Below, piece by piece: positions 16,527-26,035 of a stretch of 64,000 nt of DNA; the first letter of the stretch is position 1; each line of letters starts with the position of its first letter. The translations under genes were made by a program, and so were the position numbers. Source of the stretch: Streptomyces sp. NBC_01262 (GTDB taxonomy: Bacteria; Actinomycetota; Actinomycetes; Streptomycetales; Streptomycetaceae); assembly GCF_036226365.1 (NCBI RefSeq), contig NZ_CP108462.1, positions 4,524,501 to 4,588,500 of the forward strand, read 5' to 3'. The notes beneath the pieces are model-generated. The model saw only the letters and a program-made list of their open reading frames with translations. It made no database searches and had not been told where the DNA came from.

Positions 16527-18878
16527 ATGCCGGTGAACGAGTACAAGCCAGGCAGTACCTTCCCCGGAGATATCGGGCGGACAGCCGATGTCTCCAGCCC
16601 GGCATGGCCGGAACCCATGCGGGCCCTGCCGGGGGCACCCAACGTTCTGCTGATCGTGCTCGATGACACAGGCTATGGGCAGTTCGGGTGCTACGGCAGT
16701 CCGATAAAGACGCCCAGCCTGGACAGGCTGGCGGGCGGTGGTCTGCTGTACAACAACATGCACACCACGGCTTTGTGCTCGCCGTCGCGCTCGTGCATCA
16801 TGACCGGCCGCAACCACCATGCCAATGGCATGGCAGCGGTCACGGAGATGGCCACCGGATATCCCGGCTACAACGGCAACATCCCCTTCGAGAACGGCTT
16901 CGTGTCCGAGATGCTGCTGCACCACGGATACAACACGTACATGCTCGGCAAGTGGCACCTGATGCCCTCCGAGCAGGAATCCCCGGCCGGCCCGTACGAG
17001 CGTTGGCCGCTCGGCCGCGGCTTCGAACGGTTCTACGGCTTCCTCGGCGGTGACACCAACCAGTGGTATCCGGACCTCGTGTACGACAACCATCAGATCG
17101 AGCCCCCCGCCTCGCCGGAACAGGGCTACCACCTGACCGCGGATCTGGCGGACAAGGCGATGGCGTTCATCTCCGACGCCAAGCAGGTCGCCCCCAGCAA
17201 GCCGTTCTTCATGAACTTCAGCACCGGCGCCACCCACGCACCGCACCACGTGCCGCGGGAGTGGGCGGACCGCTATCGGGGGGAGTTCGACGACGGCTGG
17301 GACGCCTACCGCGAGACGACCTTCGCCAACCAGAAGAGGCTCGGTGTCGCGCCTGCGGACGCCGAGCTGTCCCGCCACGATCCCGATGTGCCGCAGTGGG
17401 ACACGCTCCCGGCGGACACTCGGCGTCTGTCCGCCCGCATGATGGAGGTCTACGCCGGGTTCCTGTCCCACACGGACCATCAGATCGGCCGGCTGATCGA
17501 TTTCCTCGCCGAGACCGGTGAACTCGAGAACACGCTGATCATGGTGGTCTCCGACAACGGGGCCAGCGCGGAGGGCGGAGTCACCGGCACCACCAACGAG
17601 GCGCAGTTCTTCAACAACGCACCCGAGCCGCTCGAGGACAGCCTCAGTGCAATCGACGAACTCGGTGGTCCCACGCTGTTCAACCACTACCCGTGGGGCT
17701 GGACGTGGGCGGGGAACACCCCGTTCCGGCGCTGGAAGAGGGAGACCTACCGCGGTGGGGCGAGCGACCCGTTCCTCGTCCACTGGCCGCGGGGGATCAA
17801 GGCGCGCGGAGCGGTGCGTACCCAGTACGCACACCTCGTCGACATCGTCCCCACCGTGCTCGATGTCCTCGGGGCCGAGCCCCCCGAGCACATCAGGGGC
17901 GTCACGCAGTCGCCCCTGCACGGGGTCAGCTTCGCCCACACGTTCGACGATGCGTCCGCGCCGACCCGCCATCGGACCCAGTACTTCGAGATGCTGGGCC
18001 ACCGGGCCATCGACCACGACGGATGGCGCGCTGTGTGTCCCTGGCCGGGTCCCTCGTTCTCCGAATCGGACCATCCGTTCGGCACCCCCATCACCGCCGA
18101 AATGCTCTCGGAGCTGGACGCTCACCACTGGGAGCTCTACCGCATCGACGAGGACTTCGCGGAGACCCGTGACATTGCCGCCGATCACCGCGGCAAACTG
18201 ATCGAGATGATCTCCCTGTGGTACGTGGAGGCGGGCAAGTACGGTGTACTGCCCATCGACAGCAGCACCTTGCAGCGGATGATGACCGAGCGCCCGCAGA
18301 TCACCGAGACACGCAGTTCGGACACCTTCCGGCCCGGCACCCAGACGCTTCCGGCAGCCGTCGCCCCTCGGGTGCTCAACCGCCCGCACAGCATCACTGC
18401 CGATGTGGAGATTCCCGCCGACGGCGCCGAAGGCGTACTGATGAGTCAGGGCACGAGCGCCGGCGGGTGGTCCCTCTATCTGAAGGACGGCAGGCTGCAT
18501 TACACGCACAACTTCGTCCGCCGGGGCTGGTACACCGTCTCCTCGTCGGACCCGGTGCCCACCGGCCGCCACGAGCTGCGCTTCGAATTCGAGGTGACCG
18601 GCAAGCCCGACCTGGCGGCCGGCAAGGGCGCTCCCGGCCGCGCCGAGCTCTACGTCGACCGTAGTCTCGCCGGAGCGGCGGACTTCCCGGTCACCACGCC
18701 CATCATGTTCAACCCGGGCGGCCTGACCTGCGGCGCCAATCCCGGCCCGCCCGTGACGTCCGACTACACCTCGCCCTTCCGGTTCACGGGCACGCTTCAC
18801 ACCGTGACCATCGACCTGTCGGGCGAGCTCATCACCGACGCGGAAAGCGAGATGCGGATGCACCTGGCCCGACAGTAG
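16527..18878 (+). CDS. Arylsulfatase
   Basis: The 783-residue protein has the sulfatase core: NVLLIVLDDTGYGQFGCYG with the first metal-binding aspartates, then TTALCSPSRSCIMTGRNHH, which contains the CxPSR signature whose cysteine is converted to formylglycine. HYPWGWTWAGNTPFRRWKRE and GGASDPFLVHWPRG complete the catalytic half. The C-terminal 200 residues form a beta-rich domain (DKPHSITADVEI-type segments) typical of large arylsulfatases. It hydrolyses sulfate esters; the substrate is unknown. No signal peptide is visible, so the protein is probably cytoplasmic. A formylglycine-generating enzyme is not in the window. Start: ATG with AGGAGG upstream. Confidence 0.88.
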   Translation: MPVNEYKPGSTFPGDIGRTADVSSPAWPEPMRALPGAPNVLLIVLDDTGYGQFGCYGSPIKTPSLDRLAGGGLLYNNMHTTALCSPSRSCIMTGRNHHANGMAAVTEMATGYPGYNGNIPFENGFVSEMLLHHGYNTYMLGKWHLMPSEQESPAGPYERWPLGRGFERFYGFLGGDTNQWYPDLVYDNHQIEPPASPEQGYHLTADLADKAMAFISDAKQVAPSKPFFMNFSTGATHAPHHVPREWADRYRGEFDDGWDAYRETTFANQKRLGVAPADAELSRHDPDVPQWDTLPADTRRLSARMMEVYAGFLSHTDHQIGRLIDFLAETGELENTLIMVVSDNGASAEGGVTGTTNEAQFFNNAPEPLEDSLSAIDELGGPTLFNHYPWGWTWAGNTPFRRWKRETYRGGASDPFLVHWPRGIKARGAVRTQYAHLVDIVPTVLDVLGAEPPEHIRGVTQSPLHGVSFAHTFDDASAPTRHRTQYFEMLGHRAIDHDGWRAVCPWPGPSFSESDHPFGTPITAEMLSELDAHHWELYRIDEDFAETRDIAADHRGKLIEMISLWYVEAGKYGVLPIDSSTLQRMMTERPQITETRSSDTFRPGTQTLPAAVAPRVLNRPHSITADVEIPADGAEGVLMSQGTSAGGWSLYLKDGRLHYTHNFVRRGWYTVSSSDPVPTGRHELRFEFEVTGKPDLAAGKGAPGRAELYVDRSLAGAADFPVTTPIMFNPGGLTCGANPGPPVTSDYTSPFRFTGTLHTVTIDLSGELITDAESEMRMHLARQ

Positions 18879-18902
18879 GCCCGGACGACGACGCTTCGGG
18901 CC
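18878..18902 (+). terminator. Possible hairpin after sulfatase gene
   Basis: GGCCCG pairs with CGGGCC around a 13-base loop starting at the stop codon. There is no T-run, so this is a weak candidate. Confidence 0.3.
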
Positions 18903-18948
18903 TCGCCCCGTGTGGATCGAGGACCCTGCCGGCTGACAAGGGAGCGAC

Positions 18949-20829
18949 ATGACCGACTACCCGCCCATCGCCGACCATGGTCTGATCGGCGATCTCCAAA
19001 CGGCCGCCCTGGTGTCCACCGACGGCTGCATCGACTGGTTCTGCTGTCCGCGCTTCGACTCTCCCAGCGTCTTCGGCTCGCTGCTCGACAGTCGCCGTGG
19101 CGGCCACTTCCAGGTCCGGCCCGTCACCGACGCGTACAGCGCGAAACAGCTGTACCACCCGAACACGGCGATCCTGATCACCCGCTTCATGACGGAGGAG
19201 GGCGCGGGCGAGGTCGTCGACTTCATGCCCGTCTCGCATGAGCGCACGGCCACGCGCAACCACCGCCTGGTGCGGATGCTGCGCTGCGTACGGGGCCGGA
19301 TGGAGTTCGCCATCGATCTCGCACCCCGCTTCGACTACGGCCGGGAGCGCTACGACCTGCGTCGCAGCGAGCACGGTGCGGTGTTCGAGGGCGAGAGCAT
19401 GCACCTGACCGTGCACACGGTGCGCCAGCCGGAAGACGCCCTGCCCGCGCGGATCTCCCTGAGGGACAGCGACGGCGGGGGCGATGTCCACGTTGTGCTG
19501 CCCCTGGAAGCGGGGGAGCAGCGCGGGGTGGTTCTGGAGTCGTTCGCCGAGGGGCCGCCACGCGAGATCCACGCGGACGAGTTCCAGCAGCTGTTCGACG
19601 ACACCGTCAGCTACTGGCGCACCTGGCTGGGCCGGTCGCAATACACCGGCCGGTGGCGGGAGGCCGTCGAGCGGTCGGCGATCACCCTGAAGCTGATGAC
19701 CTACGCCCCCACCGGCGCCCTGGTGGCCGCTCCCACCGCCGGACTGCCCGAACAGCTCGGCGGCGAACGGAACTGGGACTACCGCTACACCTGGATCCGC
19801 GACGCCTCCTTCTCGGTCTACGCCCTGCTCAAGCTGGGCTTCACCGAGGAGGCCGAGGACTTCATCGGCTGGCTGCGCGACCGGGTGCGGGAGCAGGCCG
19901 GCGGCAAGGCCGGCCCCCTGAACATCATGTACCGCATCGACGGCTCCTCCGATCTGACCGAGGAGGAACTGGACCACTGGGAGGGCTACCGCGGCTCCCG
20001 TCCGGTGCGCATCGGCAACGGGGCCTCCGGCCAGCTCCAGATGGACATCTACGGCGAGGCACTGGACAGCATCTACTTCGCCGACCAGCAGGGCATCCAG
20101 CTGGATCACAAGGGCTGGGTCTCGCTGAGCACCCTCGTCACCTGGCTCACCGAGAACTGGAACCAGCCGGACGAGGGCATCTGGGAGACGCGCGGCGGCA
20201 GGCAGGACTTCACCTACGGGCGCCTGATGTCCTGGGTGGCGCTGGACCGGGCGGTACGGCTGGCCCTCGGGCGTGGACGGCCCTCCGCGCTCGTGGAGTG
20301 GAGCATGCAGCGCGACGCGATCTACAACCAGATCATGGAACGCGGCTGGAACGCCGACCGGCAGGCGTTCGTCCAGCACTACGGCAGCGACGTGCTGGAT
20401 TCGGCTCTGCTGCGGATGTCCACCGTCGGGTTCGTCGCGCCCCACGACCCCATGTGGCTGTCCACTCTCGCCGCCATGGACCAGGAGCTGGTCTCCGACA
20501 GCCTGGTGTACCGGTACAACCCCTCGGCCTCGCCCGACGGCCTGCGCGGTTCCGAAGGCACCTTCTCCCTGTGCACGTTCACCTATGTGGACGCCCTGGC
20601 GCGGGCCGGCCGACTCGACCAGGCACGGCTGGTGTTCGAGAAGATGCTGACCTACGCCAACCACCTCGGGCTGTACTCCGAGGAGGTCGCCGTCACCGGC
20701 GAGCAACTCGGCAACTTCCCGCAGGCGTTCACCCATCTCGGCCTGATCGACACCGCCATCACCCTCGACGAGGCGCTGACCAACGCCGAGCGGACCCGGC
20801 ACCTCGGGGAACCGGCACGGGTGGCATGA
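18949..20829 (+). CDS. GH15 family glucoamylase/trehalase
   Basis: The 626-residue protein begins PPIADHGLIGDLQTAALV and has DGCIDWFCCPRFDSPSVFGSL, the N-terminal signature of bacterial GH15 proteins. The catalytic domain has ERNWDYRYTWIRDASFSVYA. The C-terminal part has EGTFSLCTFTYVDALARAGR, and near its end EVAVTGEQLGNFPQAFTHLG, where one of the acidic catalytic residues is expected. Characterised mycobacterial homologues hydrolyse trehalose; glucoamylase activity is the alternative. The protein is cytoplasmic (no signal). A GGGAG ribosome site precedes the ATG. Given its stress-gene neighbours, turnover of trehalose is a reasonable guess. Confidence 0.88.
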   Translation: MTDYPPIADHGLIGDLQTAALVSTDGCIDWFCCPRFDSPSVFGSLLDSRRGGHFQVRPVTDAYSAKQLYHPNTAILITRFMTEEGAGEVVDFMPVSHERTATRNHRLVRMLRCVRGRMEFAIDLAPRFDYGRERYDLRRSEHGAVFEGESMHLTVHTVRQPEDALPARISLRDSDGGGDVHVVLPLEAGEQRGVVLESFAEGPPREIHADEFQQLFDDTVSYWRTWLGRSQYTGRWREAVERSAITLKLMTYAPTGALVAAPTAGLPEQLGGERNWDYRYTWIRDASFSVYALLKLGFTEEAEDFIGWLRDRVREQAGGKAGPLNIMYRIDGSSDLTEEELDHWEGYRGSRPVRIGNGASGQLQMDIYGEALDSIYFADQQGIQLDHKGWVSLSTLVTWLTENWNQPDEGIWETRGGRQDFTYGRLMSWVALDRAVRLALGRGRPSALVEWSMQRDAIYNQIMERGWNADRQAFVQHYGSDVLDSALLRMSTVGFVAPHDPMWLSTLAAMDQELVSDSLVYRYNPSASPDGLRGSEGTFSLCTFTYVDALARAGRLDQARLVFEKMLTYANHLGLYSEEVAVTGEQLGNFPQAFTHLGLIDTAITLDEALTNAERTRHLGEPARVA

Positions 20830-21039
20830 ACCGCTGGCCGGGACGGAGAGCAGGGCCTGCTGCGCCTGCGCGACCACCCGTGGGGTCCGCGGGTACGCGC
20901 CGATTTGCGACAAAACCCAACCGGTGATGCAATCGGAAAGAGAGTGCGGTCCGACGGATTCCGCCTGAGCGATTTCGGGCTGACCGATTATCCGGAACCG
21001 CAAAGACATCCCCTGTCGAAACGCAGAAATGGGGTCGCT

Positions 21040-21489
21040 GTGAGCACCGAATTCGACCAGATGGGGCCGGTCGACTACCTGGTGGTTGAATTTCCCGGTA
21101 GCCGCATGACGGGTGAAGGACTGCCGCTACTGGTTGACCTGGTCGACCGGGGAGTGATCCGCATCATCGACTTGATGTTCGTCAAGAAGGAGTCCGACGG
21201 GTCCGTCGTGGTCATGGAGATCTCCGACCTTGCCAAGGACGGAAAACCCGAACTGACCGTGTTCGAGGGCGCCTCCTCAGGCGTGCTCGGCAGGGACGAC
21301 CTCGAAGAGGCAGCCGCGGTCATCTCTCCTGGCGACTCCGCAGGAGTACTGGTGTACGAAAACCTCTGGGCCGCGCCGTTCGCCGCCGCGCTCCGGCGCG
21401 GGGGCGCCCAGCTGGTGGCCGGCGGTCGGATCCCGGTTCAGGCCGTCCTGGCCGCGCTCGACGCCAGCGAGGAATCCTCCCCCACTTAG
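21040..21489 (+). CDS. DUF6325/DUF1269-like small stress-associated protein
   Basis: From the GTG at 21040 (VSTEFDQMGPVDYLVVEFPG) this is 149 residues with repeated beta-alpha pattern. IRIIDLMFVKKESDGSVVVME is the typical motif of this family. The frame extends 45 codons upstream, but that part does not resemble the family. Members are often encoded next to SHOCT-domain proteins, as here, and are usually stress-induced. The molecular function is unknown. Confidence 0.75.
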   Translation: MSTEFDQMGPVDYLVVEFPGSRMTGEGLPLLVDLVDRGVIRIIDLMFVKKESDGSVVVMEISDLAKDGKPELTVFEGASSGVLGRDDLEEAAAVISPGDSAGVLVYENLWAAPFAAALRRGGAQLVAGGRIPVQAVLAALDASEESSPT

Positions 21490-21518
21490 GGGCCGCCAGA
21501 CGCCAGAAGGAGAACGAG

Positions 21519-21779
21519 ATGCCAGGTCTCATCCGCGGAGTCGCACGCACCGCCGTGGTCGCCGGAACCGCGACCGCCGTCTCGAATCGCGTGTCACGAC
21601 GGCAGCAGGGCCGCTGGGCCCAGCAGAGCGACCAGGAACCGGCGCCCGCCCAGCAGCAACCGGCCGGCGACAGCTCCGACAAGCTGGACCAGCTCAAACA
21701 ACTCGGTGAGCTGAAAACCCAGGGGGTCCTCACCGAGGCCGAGTTCGAGGACCAGAAGCGTAAGATCCTCGACTCCTGA
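21519..21779 (+). CDS. SHOCT-domain protein
   Basis: The 86-residue protein has a short N-terminal helix (LIRGVARTAVVAGTATAVSN), a Gln/Pro-rich linker and a C-terminal SHOCT domain (DQLKQLGELKTQGVLTEAEF, then EDQKRKILDS). SHOCT domains are short helical-pair oligomerisation modules. The gene lies 29 bp after the DUF6325-like gene with AGAAGGAG upstream of its ATG, so the two form a small operon. Confidence 0.85.
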   Translation: MPGLIRGVARTAVVAGTATAVSNRVSRRQQGRWAQQSDQEPAPAQQQPAGDSSDKLDQLKQLGELKTQGVLTEAEFEDQKRKILDS

Positions 21780-21890
21780 CCGTCTGATTCCTGACGCGAA
21801 GGCGCCTGGACGGGGCGATGACCGGCGGCCCGGGTCGACACACGGTGGAGGTCGGAAGGGTGCCCTCGCCGGCCGGAAGGAGACCTTCCC

Positions 21891-22028
21891 ATGACCAGCC
21901 CCCACAACGACCCGACCGGCATTCCCCCACCGACACACCCTGACGAGCCGCACTCAGAGCGCGGGTTCGATTCCCGTCACCCGCTCCACGACAAAGGCCC
22001 AGGTCGAGGTTCGAGTGCTGGTAGATGA
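21891..22028 (+). pseudogene. Gene start truncated by tRNA copy C
   Basis: An ATG with GGAAGGAG upstream opens a frame MTSPHNDPTGIPPPTHPDEP that runs straight into the tRNA 3' end at 21953 and stops at 22028. The strong ribosome site and normal-looking N-terminus indicate that this was the start of a longer gene whose remainder was replaced at the tRNA/integrase junction. The N-terminus alone does not identify the family. Confidence 0.6.
21953..22005 (+). repeat. tRNA-Gly 3' end copy C fused to integrase remnant
   Basis: CTCAGAGC, the T arm and CACCCGCTCCA are identical to copy B, followed by CGACAAAGGCCCAGGTC, after which the shared sequence stops. Unlike A, B and D, the hairpin is cut in half and the sequence continues directly into the 3' end of an integrase gene. 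The anticodon loop is missing. Confidence 0.75.
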
Positions 22029-22225
22029 GTGCGGCGCGCTCGGAGGACTGGCCGGCGCGGACCATCGTGTCTTTGAGGGTCGCGCCCGACTGCGTGGCGA
22101 GGGTGTGGCCGGTGTGGCGGAGGTCGTAGAAGCGGAAGTTGGCCGGGAGCCCCGCCTTTACGCGGGCCTTGGCCCACCTGCGACCGAATGACGTCCGCCG
22201 GAATGGGCGCCCTTCTCACCGACGA
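22006..22225 (-). pseudogene. Tyrosine recombinase (integrase) C-terminal fragment
   Basis: On the minus strand the fragment encodes WLFVGEKGA, a frameshift, then KAGLPANFRFYDLRHTGHTL and a segment ending ERAALIYQHSNLD. The RFYDLRHTGHT box (catalytic Arg and His) and the tyrosine in YQHS are those of phage and actinobacterial element integrases. There is no N-terminal domain, at least one frameshift lies near 22190, and the frame runs into the tRNA core right after the tyrosine. It is a dead gene that supports element integration at this tRNA. Confidence 0.8.
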
Positions 22226-22529
22226 AGAGCCAGCCCGTTGGTGACCTGCAACGCGCTGTCTATGCCGCTCGCTAGGCGTTGGCTGGGGGGCCATCTACAG
22301 CAGGCGTGCGAGATGGCGGGGGCCGAACTCCAGAAGGCCATCGCCGAGAGCTGCCTGGATCGCGAGTACAGCAGCCGAAATCTACGCCGCGCGCTGATGG
22401 CGGCTGCAGCACCACAAGAGCCACAAGGCAGCCACGGCTGAGGCAGCGCACCAACGCTGGCAACCGTTGACGGCTCAGGCGCTGGTCAGAGTGTTGCTCG
22501 GCTAGGCGACCGCAGGTCAGAGACCCGGC
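22226..22529. other. Region without a supported gene between integrase remnant and RHS gene
   Basis: I find no recognisable protein here in any frame. It is probably decayed element DNA between the integrase relic and the truncated RHS gene. Confidence 0.4.
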
Positions 22530-25262
22530 GTGTCACTTCTTCGGCATCTAGAGCGGTGCCGAGGACAGACGACCATGCACAGCTCATGGCCCAGCGGCTA
22601 CGACGAATTCGGCCGGGTCGTCTCCCGCACCGACGAGATCGGCCGCACCACTCGCTTCGACCTCAACGACCACGGCGACCCGATCCGGATCACCGCCCCG
22701 GACGACAGCGCCATCGCACTCGGCTACAACGAACTGCGCCAATTGGTGTCCGTGACACAGGCCGGCGTTCTGGCGTTCGCGTTCGCATACGACTCGCGCG
22801 GCAACTTGCTCAGCAGCACCGATGCCGCCGGCGCCCGCACCGTCCGCAGCTACGACGAGCACGGGCACCTCAAGGGCGTGACCGATCCGCTCGGGCACAC
22901 CCAGCACATCGTGACCAACGCGGCCGGCCTCATCACCGCCGTTACCGACGGGCTCGGTCATACGGCCCGCGCGACGTACGACGCCTTCGGCCGCGTGGCC
23001 GCCCTGACCGACCCGATGGGCTCCACCACCAGCTGCACCCGGCGTGTGGAGGGGGAGATCACCGAGCTCGCCCACCCCGATGGCACGAGTGAAATCTGGA
23101 AGTACGACCCGGAGGGCAACCTCATCGAGCACCGCGACCAGGCCGACGCGGTCATCCGATACGAGATCGGCCCCTTCGGCAGGCCGGTAGCACGCACCCT
23201 TCCCGACGGCGAACAGCAGCTACTCCGCTACGACACCGAGCTGCAGCTGCTCTCGGTCACCACCGGCGGAGCGGCCTGGCACTACCGCTACGACGACGCC
23301 GGGCACCTGGTCGGCGAGTCCGACTTCAACGGCCGCAGCCTCACCTACCACCACGACGGCGCGGACCAGCTGCTGCGGGCCACCGATTCCGTCGGCCGCA
23401 CCACCGCCTTCGTCCACGACCTCCTCGGTCAGCTCGTCGAACGTCACAACCCGGACGGCTCGACGACCACCATGACCTATGACGAGCGTGGCCTCCTGAC
23501 CCGGATCGCGAGCCACGGCAGGGTCCTGGACCACACTCTGGAGTACACCTACGACCTAGTCGGCCGCCAGACCGGCGAGACCGTCGACGGACGATCCACC
23601 ACCTGCACCTACGACCTGCTGGGCCGCCGCACCAGCCGTACCACCCCGTCCGGCATCACCTCGACCTGGACGTACGACGCCAACAGCCGGCCGGCCCTCC
23701 TCGCCGGCCGGTTCGGCTCCCTGACCTTCGCCTATGACGCGAACGGCCAGGAAACCAACCGCTTCCTCGGTCAGGGCGCGGCGCTCACCCAGGCATGGGA
23801 CTCCTGTCACCGGCTCAGCGCACAGTCGGTCTGGGCCTACGACAGCACCGCGGAGGCCGACAGCGCCTACACCAACCTGGAGGAGCGCACCTACGGCTAT
23901 CGCGCCGACGGCATGCCCGCCGGCGTAACGGATCGGCGGCGCGGGCACCGCGACTTCGAGCTGACACCGGCCGGCCGGGTCACCGGCGTGACCGCCGCGA
24001 CCTGGAGCGAGCGCTACGCCTACGATCCGCTCGGCAACATCACCCAGGCGCACGACACCCGCAGGTCCGACAGCGCGACCGCAGGTGATCGGGCCTATAC
24101 CGGCTCGCTGCTGCGCACCGCCGGTCGTACCGCCTACGAGTACGACGACCGGGGGCGACTTGTGCGCCGGCTCGCCCGCACCCTGTCCGGGCAGCGCCGG
24201 GAGTGGCGGTACACCTGGGACACCGAGGACCAGCTGATCAGAGTCGACACACCGGACCGCGGTTCCTGGGCGTACGGATACGACCCACTCGGCCGCCGCA
24301 CCGAAAAGTGGCGGCTGGACACGGAGGACGGCGAGGAGGCCGAAAGGGTCGTCTTCGCCTGGGACGGCACACAACTCATCGAGCAGCACAGGATCCTGCC
24401 CGACGGCAGCCGCCACAGCATCACCTGGGACTGGGAACCGGACGCGTGGCGGCCTCTTTCGCAGACCGAGCGCCGCTGGGACAGCAGCCGGTCCGAGATC
24501 GACAGGCGCTTCTACGCCATCGTCACCGACCTGGTCGACGCACCCAGCGAACTGATCACGCCCGATGGCCGGGTCGCCTGGGCCGGGGACACCGACCTGT
24601 GGGGCCGCAGGCACCGCGGTGTCGCTGATGGCGAACTGTCCTGCCCACTCGGCCGGCCGGGCCAGTATCACGATGCCGAATCGGGGCTCGAGTACAACTA
24701 CTTTCGCTACTACGACCCGGCCATCGGCCGCTACCTGAGCTCCGACCCCCTCGGCCTGGACGCGGGCCCGAACCCCCATGCCTACGTCCCCAACCCCCTC
24801 TACTGGAGCGACCCGCTGGGCCTGGCCGGGGGGAGGCAACCAGTGGGCTGGGGCGGGTCGCACTACAGCCTTCGGCCGAGCAACTGGACCGACGGCAGCG
24901 ACAACAACAGCTACGAGAGAAACCACATACCCGCCCGGGACGCGTACCTGGGAATCGGCACCGCCAAGCTGGGCTACGGCCCGGGGCCCGCAATCCGTAT
25001 GGACTACGACGATCACCGCAATTTCATCAGCACCGGCTCCGGTCGCGCATCCCAGGCCTGGCGCGCGAAGCAGGCAGACCTCATCCGACAGGGCAAGTTC
25101 GATGTGGCGATGAAGATGGACATCGGCAAGATCCGCAAGCAGTACGGCACGAAGTACGACGCTGCCATCAAGGAGATGGTCGATTCGCTGCCTCACAACA
25201 AGGCCTTCCAGAAGTACCTCTCGGACAACGGCTGGAAGTTGCGTACCTGCCTCCTACAATGA
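22530..25262 (+). CDS. RHS-repeat protein, N-terminally short, with C-terminal toxin-like tip
   Basis: The 910-residue frame (GTG at 22530; ATG at 22575 is an alternative) is almost entirely YD/RHS repeats such as YDEFGRVVSRTDEIG and YDAFGRVAALTDP. It ends in the RHS core closure YFRYYDPAIGRYLSSDPLGL. About 145 variable residues follow (24825 onward), with ERNHIPARDAY, GPAIRMDYDDHRNF and MDIGKIRKQYGTKYDAAIKE. The two histidine motifs look like a metal-dependent nuclease tip found in polymorphic toxins (inference from motif memory). It lacks the secretion signal and N-terminal domains expected of a full RHS protein and has no clear ribosome site. It may be a truncated or silent tip-donor copy. 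A putative immunity gene overlaps its stop. Confidence 0.82.
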   Translation: MSLLRHLERCRGQTTMHSSWPSGYDEFGRVVSRTDEIGRTTRFDLNDHGDPIRITAPDDSAIALGYNELRQLVSVTQAGVLAFAFAYDSRGNLLSSTDAAGARTVRSYDEHGHLKGVTDPLGHTQHIVTNAAGLITAVTDGLGHTARATYDAFGRVAALTDPMGSTTSCTRRVEGEITELAHPDGTSEIWKYDPEGNLIEHRDQADAVIRYEIGPFGRPVARTLPDGEQQLLRYDTELQLLSVTTGGAAWHYRYDDAGHLVGESDFNGRSLTYHHDGADQLLRATDSVGRTTAFVHDLLGQLVERHNPDGSTTTMTYDERGLLTRIASHGRVLDHTLEYTYDLVGRQTGETVDGRSTTCTYDLLGRRTSRTTPSGITSTWTYDANSRPALLAGRFGSLTFAYDANGQETNRFLGQGAALTQAWDSCHRLSAQSVWAYDSTAEADSAYTNLEERTYGYRADGMPAGVTDRRRGHRDFELTPAGRVTGVTAATWSERYAYDPLGNITQAHDTRRSDSATAGDRAYTGSLLRTAGRTAYEYDDRGRLVRRLARTLSGQRREWRYTWDTEDQLIRVDTPDRGSWAYGYDPLGRRTEKWRLDTEDGEEAERVVFAWDGTQLIEQHRILPDGSRHSITWDWEPDAWRPLSQTERRWDSSRSEIDRRFYAIVTDLVDAPSELITPDGRVAWAGDTDLWGRRHRGVADGELSCPLGRPGQYHDAESGLEYNYFRYYDPAIGRYLSSDPLGLDAGPNPHAYVPNPLYWSDPLGLAGGRQPVGWGGSHYSLRPSNWTDGSDNNSYERNHIPARDAYLGIGTAKLGYGPGPAIRMDYDDHRNFISTGSGRASQAWRAKQADLIRQGKFDVAMKMDIGKIRKQYGTKYDAAIKEMVDSLPHNKAFQKYLSDNGWKLRTCLLQ

Positions 25263-25765
25263 CGGCCATGGAAATCGAGCTGGACCCGCCGAACGGCATT
25301 ACCGGGTTCCCCCTCGGCATGCCCGCGGAAGCCGTCAAGTCGGCAGCCGGGGAGCTGGGCACGATCAAGGTGCAGGACGAGGGACGGGCCAGCCAGTTCA
25401 GCTACATGAAGGTGCTCGCACTGCACGCGCAGTTCGAGATCGTCTTCCACATCGAGGACGGCAAGACCCTCATCGCCGCCGAGGTCTGGATCCCCCGCCC
25501 CGGCCCCGAGGACATCACCGTCCGGTTCCGAGGCATCGACCTCTTCCACACCCCGGCCCTCCAGCTGGTGGAGCAACTGGCCGCGATGGGCCTCACCGTC
25601 CTGCACAACGAACCCAGCTACTGGACCGTACCCAGGCTCTCTCTCGGTTTCACCCGCGTCGCCGGCCACGAGGTCCCGCTGGACGCCGACGGTGAACCGC
25701 TGTACTTCCAGGCCATCCTGACCGGCCCGGCCGACTACTACGACTACATGCTCGGGGCAAGCTAA
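25259..25765 (+). CDS. Probable immunity protein of the RHS toxin tip
   Basis: The 168-residue soluble protein overlaps the RHS stop as ATGA, the standard position for an immunity gene. It has no signal or membrane segment. The sequence (EIELDPPNGITGFPLGMPAE, later GKTLIAAEVWIPRPGPED) resembles small actinobacterial proteins of unknown function, beta-rich with an acidic bias suited to blocking a basic nuclease tip. An alternative start is the ATG at 25268. The immunity role rests on position only. Confidence 0.6.
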   Translation: MTAMEIELDPPNGITGFPLGMPAEAVKSAAGELGTIKVQDEGRASQFSYMKVLALHAQFEIVFHIEDGKTLIAAEVWIPRPGPEDITVRFRGIDLFHTPALQLVEQLAAMGLTVLHNEPSYWTVPRLSLGFTRVAGHEVPLDADGEPLYFQAILTGPADYYDYMLGAS

Positions 25766-25984
25766 GGCTGCCGACGAGAGTCCGAACCATGCCTCGTCCG
25801 CCTCGGCCGACTAGACGGCAAGGTCGCTGGGCCCTGTCCTTTTCCTCCACCGGCCGGCCATGCCAGATCCGTGCCGGACAGGGCGGGGCATCACGGTCAA
25901 CAGCGGTCAGCCGGGAAGGCCACGCGGCCAGGCACATGTAGTTGTTTCCGCAGGTCAGAATCGTCCCCGACCCGAAGGACCTGT

Positions 25985-26030
25985 GATTCCCAAGCTCGGA
26001 GCGCGGGTTCGATTCCCGTCACCCGCTCCA
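25985..26030 (+). repeat. tRNA-Gly 3' end copy D
   Basis: TTCCCAAGCTCGGAGC followed by the same T arm and CACCCGCTCCA. One base of the anticodon 3' stem differs from copy B (GCTCG against GCTCA). The preceding 170 bases correspond to those before copy A. The right flank beyond the hairpin and GTCTAG is unrelated, so this is probably the outer boundary of the integrated region. Confidence 0.75.
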
Positions 26031-26035
26031 TGACA

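Noticed and set aside
22139..22441. A 100-codon plus-strand frame next to the integrase relic
   Set aside because: The first part is antisense to the integrase fragment and the rest has no family resemblance or ribosome site.
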